Both the position numbers and the translations under genes were made by a program. Below the pieces are notes generated by a model. The model was not told where the DNA came from. It worked only from the letters and a program-made list of their open reading frames with translations, and did no database searches. A stretch of 64,000 nucleotides of DNA. It comes from Sphingobacterium chungjuense (GTDB lineage: Bacteria > Bacteroidota > Bacteroidia > Sphingobacteriales > Sphingobacteriaceae). Below are positions 60,667 through 64,000 of the stretch, in pieces (position 1 is the stretch's first letter; the number at the start of each line of letters is the position of its first letter). The DNA lies in the NCBI RefSeq assembly GCF_011316935.1, contig NZ_WLYS01000003.1, forward strand, positions 1-64,000, in the 5' to 3' direction.

Positions 60667-63600
60667 ATGAAGGTAATCTCAAAAAGAAGCGTCACTAAGG
60701 TGATGCAAGTTTTGATGCTGCTGGCTATGCTGTGTCCGCTCTTTTCCCGAGCCCAAACCGCTGTACGCGGCGTGGTCTCCAATGCGCAGGGACAGCCATT
60801 AGCCAGTGTATCAGTCGTCGTGAAAGGCGCTACTCCACAGATCGCTACCAGCACAGATGCACAAGGACGATATGCTATTAACGTTCCTGCCGATGCCGTT
60901 TTGCAGTATAGCTATATCGGTTTCAAGACGGCAGAAACTTCCGTTAACAGTCGCTCTACGATCAACATCAGCTTAGAAGCCGAAGATCAAAGTGTAGAAG
61001 AAGTGGTCGTCGTCGGCTACGGAACGCAACGTAAGCAGACATTGACAGGTGCTGTTTCTGGCGTGAAGGGATCAGAAATGCGTGCCACGCGAAATGAAAA
61101 TCCACAAAACATGCTGACCGGCCGTATTGCTGGCGTGCGTGTATGGCAACAAAGTGCTGAGCCAGGTGCATATCGTGCGAATTTTGATATTCGCGGTATG
61201 GGAGCACCTTTAGTGATTATCGATGGCGTACCGCGTTCCATTCAAGATTTTCAACGCCTTAATCCCAACGATATCGAAGATGTATCGGTATTGAAAGATG
61301 CATCGGCCTCCATTTATGGTGTCCGTTCGGCAAATGGCGTGATGTTGGTGACCACACGCAAGGGAAAAGCAGGAACGGTTTCCGTTGGTTACAATGGTTC
61401 ATACACCTTTCAACGCCCGTCCAACATGCCATTTTTGGCCACTGCAGCAGAAGCCATGACTTTGTACAATGAACGTTCCATGAACAACATCAATGGCGGC
61501 AACTGGGTGTATACAGAAAAAGATTTCGAAGATTTTCGTAACGGAACACGGCGTTCATCCGATTGGACTTCGTTGATATTCTCCGAAGTTTCTCCGCAAA
61601 CTGCACACGATGTGAGCGTGTCGGGCGGATCGGAAAAAACGCAGTACTACGTGGGTGCAGGTTATAATTTTCAGGAAGGATTTTTTCGCAGTGGCGATTT
61701 GAATTACCATAAATTCAATTTACGATCTAACCTGACGACTGAGATTACGAAAGGATTGAAACTGGAGCTTAATCTAGCTGGCATGTCCGACGTGCAGAAC
61801 AATCCGTACCATAGCGCCGTCGATATTATTCGTAATTATTGGAGCCAAGGCATGCTCTTTCCAGCGTTCGCTGATCCAGAAGGAACATTGATTAATTATG
61901 AAGGTATTGCTTTAGAGCAGAATACCGTGCCGATGATCTATTCAGACATCGCCGGTTATCGCAAAAATAAGATGAAGACTTTTCAGTCATCCGCCGCGTT
62001 GAACTTTGATTTTGGCACCTTATCAGAATCCTTGCAGGGATTAACCGCCAGAGGATTATTGTCTTATGATTATCGTGGAGATAATAATAGTACGTTTCGT
62101 CGCGAATATTATCAGTATGCGCTAGATCCGATTTCGGGAACGTACAACCAAAAGCTGTTTGACTTGAGTAGTCCGAACCGTATGCGTCGCGAGTTTTTCG
62201 AGAAACAACAGATCCTAAGTCAGTTCACCTTAAACTTCGAACGTTCTTTCGGGAATGGTCATACCTTAAATACCTTGATTGGTTGGGAAACCCAAAAGAA
62301 TGATGGCGATAATTTCTTTGGTATGAAAAATCTGGCCTTCGGTTCCGATATCTTATTAACTGGTGTCGAGGAAGGGCAGATGACGGGGATGTCGGGTGGC
62401 ATTTCCGATTATTACAATGAAGCGAAGCAAGCGGCCTTCGGCCGGGTAAATTACGATCTCAAAGGACGTTATATTGCCGAATTCCTGTTCCGCTATGATG
62501 GCTCGTCTCGCTTTGCGAAAGAGAATCAGTGGGGATTTTTCCCATCAGGATCTGCCGCTTGGCGTATTTCTGAAGAGCCTTTCTTCAAATCTTTAGACGG
62601 CTTGCGCTTCATTGACCAATTCAAAGTACGCGCGAGTTATGGTTTGCTTGGGGATGATTTGGCGGGAGATTGGGATTTTGGCTGGATTGCGGGCTATAAT
62701 TATCCAGCGACCAGCGGCAATGCCGAAAACGGGTATTATAACCAGTATGCCCCAGGATACATTTTTGGCGATCAATTCGTCACCGGTGTTACGCGTAAAG
62801 CGATTGCCAATCGCATGCTGACTTGGTATCAAGCCAGAACTTTCAATATCGGTCTAGATATGGATATGTGGAATGGCAAGTTTGGTTTCACCTTAGATTA
62901 CTTTGATCGTAGAAGAAGTGGATTATTCCAACGCCGCAGCGGTGATTTTCCAACCGTTATTGGGATGACTGCACCCTTAGAAAATGTAAATAGCGATCAA
63001 CATTACGGGATGGATTTAGAGATTCGCCACCGCAACCAAATCGGAGATTTTGGCTACAGCCTGAAAGCCATCGCCACCATTACACGGAACAAATACTTAT
63101 TTGGTGCACAGAATGGACCGTACCGCAACTCCTACGACAAATGGCGCAATGACAATCTCAACCAGCGCTATCAAGGACAGCAATTTGGCTATGTTTCTGA
63201 CGGCCGTTTTATGGATTGGAATGATATCCGTACTTATCCGATCTACACCGAACGCGATCAGCTTCCCGGCGATTACAAATACTTGGATTGGAATGGCGAC
63301 GGCGAGATCAGTGGTCTGGATGAGCATCCTTTTGCTTTCGACCAAACACCGTGGATGAATTACAGTATGAATATTCAGGCCAACTACAAAAACTTTGATT
63401 TGGCGATGCTTTTCCAAGGTTCGGCTTTGGGATCCATGCAATACCAAGAACCGTTGTATTCTATTTGGGGCAGCAATGGTGGCGGTACGCTGACGCAATT
63501 TCTGGATCGCTGGCATCCACTAGATCCTACGGCAGATCCATATGATCCTTCGATCGAATGGGTGCAAGGACATTACGGCTACACCGGAAGATATCCACGA

Positions 63601-63843
63601 CCAAACTCAGAGTTTAACCGCGTAAGCACCGCTTATCTACGTCTCAAGAGTTTAGAATTAGGCTATACATTGCCCGCTTTTGCGCGCTATCCCAATATGC
63701 GTCTTCGCGTTTTTGCCAACACGTACAATGTGTTTACCATCACCGCAGTCAAATTTGTGGATCCAGAGCATCCAGACAGCGACTTAGGACGGATGTATCC
63801 ATTGAATAAGACCTACACGATGGGCGTATCCTTAAATTTTTAA
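60667..63843 (+). CDS. SusC/RagA-family TonB-dependent transporter (mannan locus)
   Basis: The protein has 1058 residues. A signal peptide ends near SRAQT; a carboxypeptidase-D-like domain (about 30-105), EEVVVVGYGTQRKQTLTGA (about 110-128), the plug 'VLKDASASIYGVRSANGVMLVTTRKGK' and a C-terminal barrel with 'TYTMGVSLNF' follow. It is likely to import manno-oligosaccharides released by the GH76 enzyme. It lies 66 bp after that gene and 27 bp before the SusD gene. Confidence 0.9.
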   Translation: MKVISKRSVTKVMQVLMLLAMLCPLFSRAQTAVRGVVSNAQGQPLASVSVVVKGATPQIATSTDAQGRYAINVPADAVLQYSYIGFKTAETSVNSRSTINISLEAEDQSVEEVVVVGYGTQRKQTLTGAVSGVKGSEMRATRNENPQNMLTGRIAGVRVWQQSAEPGAYRANFDIRGMGAPLVIIDGVPRSIQDFQRLNPNDIEDVSVLKDASASIYGVRSANGVMLVTTRKGKAGTVSVGYNGSYTFQRPSNMPFLATAAEAMTLYNERSMNNINGGNWVYTEKDFEDFRNGTRRSSDWTSLIFSEVSPQTAHDVSVSGGSEKTQYYVGAGYNFQEGFFRSGDLNYHKFNLRSNLTTEITKGLKLELNLAGMSDVQNNPYHSAVDIIRNYWSQGMLFPAFADPEGTLINYEGIALEQNTVPMIYSDIAGYRKNKMKTFQSSAALNFDFGTLSESLQGLTARGLLSYDYRGDNNSTFRREYYQYALDPISGTYNQKLFDLSSPNRMRREFFEKQQILSQFTLNFERSFGNGHTLNTLIGWETQKNDGDNFFGMKNLAFGSDILLTGVEEGQMTGMSGGISDYYNEAKQAAFGRVNYDLKGRYIAEFLFRYDGSSRFAKENQWGFFPSGSAAWRISEEPFFKSLDGLRFIDQFKVRASYGLLGDDLAGDWDFGWIAGYNYPATSGNAENGYYNQYAPGYIFGDQFVTGVTRKAIANRMLTWYQARTFNIGLDMDMWNGKFGFTLDYFDRRRSGLFQRRSGDFPTVIGMTAPLENVNSDQHYGMDLEIRHRNQIGDFGYSLKAIATITRNKYLFGAQNGPYRNSYDKWRNDNLNQRYQGQQFGYVSDGRFMDWNDIRTYPIYTERDQLPGDYKYLDWNGDGEISGLDEHPFAFDQTPWMNYSMNIQANYKNFDLAMLFQGSALGSMQYQEPLYSIWGSNGGGTLTQFLDRWHPLDPTADPYDPSIEWVQGHYGYTGRYPRPNSEFNRVSTAYLRLKSLELGYTLPAFARYPNMRLRVFANTYNVFTITAVKFVDPEHPDSDLGRMYPLNKTYTMGVSLNF

Positions 63844-63870
63844 TGTAGAGCAGACCAAGAACTGAAGAAT

Positions 63871-64000
63871 ATGAAACGACTTATTCCATTTATAGTAATA
63901 GCACTATTGGCTGCCATGAGCCAATCCTGCGTGAAGCTAGACATTATACCCAAAAACATTGTCACGGATAATGAATTGTTCAACACGCCGGCTAGTGTAG
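63871..64000 (+). CDS. SusD/RagB-family lipoprotein, N-terminal part (cut by the window edge)
   Basis: ATG at 63871 begins MKRLIPFIVIALLAAMSQSC, a lipoprotein signal with Cys20 and a MSQSC lipobox, followed by 'VKLDIIPKNIVTDNELFNTPASV', as in the N-terminus of SusD proteins. The frame stays open to the last base. It follows the mannan-locus SusC gene, the usual order for SusC/SusD pairs. Confidence 0.8.
   Translation, partial: MKRLIPFIVIALLAAMSQSCVKLDIIPKNIVTDNELFNTPASV

Overview
The window is a stretch of chromosome from a Bacteroidota bacterium, most likely Sphingobacteriaceae (Sphingobacterium/Pedobacter-like). The evidence is three SusC/SusD outer-membrane uptake pairs, a FecI/FecR regulator pair, Bacteroidota-type promoter elements (TTTG ... 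TAnnTTTG), DUF2490 and Reg_prop/LytTR proteins, and mostly weak Shine-Dalgarno sequences. The genus is an inference.

Layout. 1-7.6 kb: the tail of a truncated gene, a beta-propeller lipoprotein, a membrane LytTR regulator, a CPBP protease, small secreted or lipoproteins, a DUF4180 protein and a CPA2 antiporter. 7.7-10.8 kb: a stand-alone adenylation-carrier-reductase (A-PCP-R) enzyme. 11.45-12.1 kb: tRNA-Ser(GGA) with its promoter, followed by a 140-bp tandem array in which every unit repeats the 3' end of the tRNA gene and its terminator. 12.6-15.1 kb: patatin, ROK kinase, CsbD. 15.3-19.6 kb: a compact three-gene cassette (cysteine-synthase-like enzyme, FAD/NAD(P)-binding protein, PLP decarboxylase) resembling parts of siderophore or diamino-acid pathways. 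20.4-21.7 kb: glutamate dehydrogenase. 21.9-30.4 kb: an ECF sigma/FecR/SusC/SusD operon ending in a phosphodiesterase-alkaline phosphatase fusion, probably for organophosphate capture.

30.7-34.1 kb is an AT-rich defence island: SIR2 NADase-like, HerA ATPase and a PD-(D/E)XK nuclease-like gene, with 1-nt and 3-nt gaps. 34.1-37 kb: small proteins, an 11-bp-periodic repeat region and a GH32 enzyme. 37.3-40.6 kb: a family 2A encapsulin, its cysteine desulfurase cargo and a DUF4395 membrane protein. 40.6-46.7 kb: a DUF6624 protein, a CitMHS transporter/DUF2490/MGH1-like glycosidase operon and an unrecognised membrane protein. 46.8-56.2 kb: a peptide-uptake operon (SusC, SusD, thioredoxin-M14 carboxypeptidase fusion, S9 peptidase) preceded by a short ORF ending in a cysteine-rich sequence and by competing hairpins, which suggests cysteine-responsive attenuation. 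56.3-64 kb: a polysaccharide utilisation locus with a membrane-anchored kelch/winged-helix regulator, phased TTAACCC boxes, a GH76 alpha-mannanase-like lipoprotein, SusC and the start of SusD.

The strongest leads are the three-gene SIR2-HerA-nuclease operon, the Cys-leader/thioredoxin-peptidase uptake operon and the tRNA-Ser tail array. All functions are read from motifs and gene order; no database search was run.
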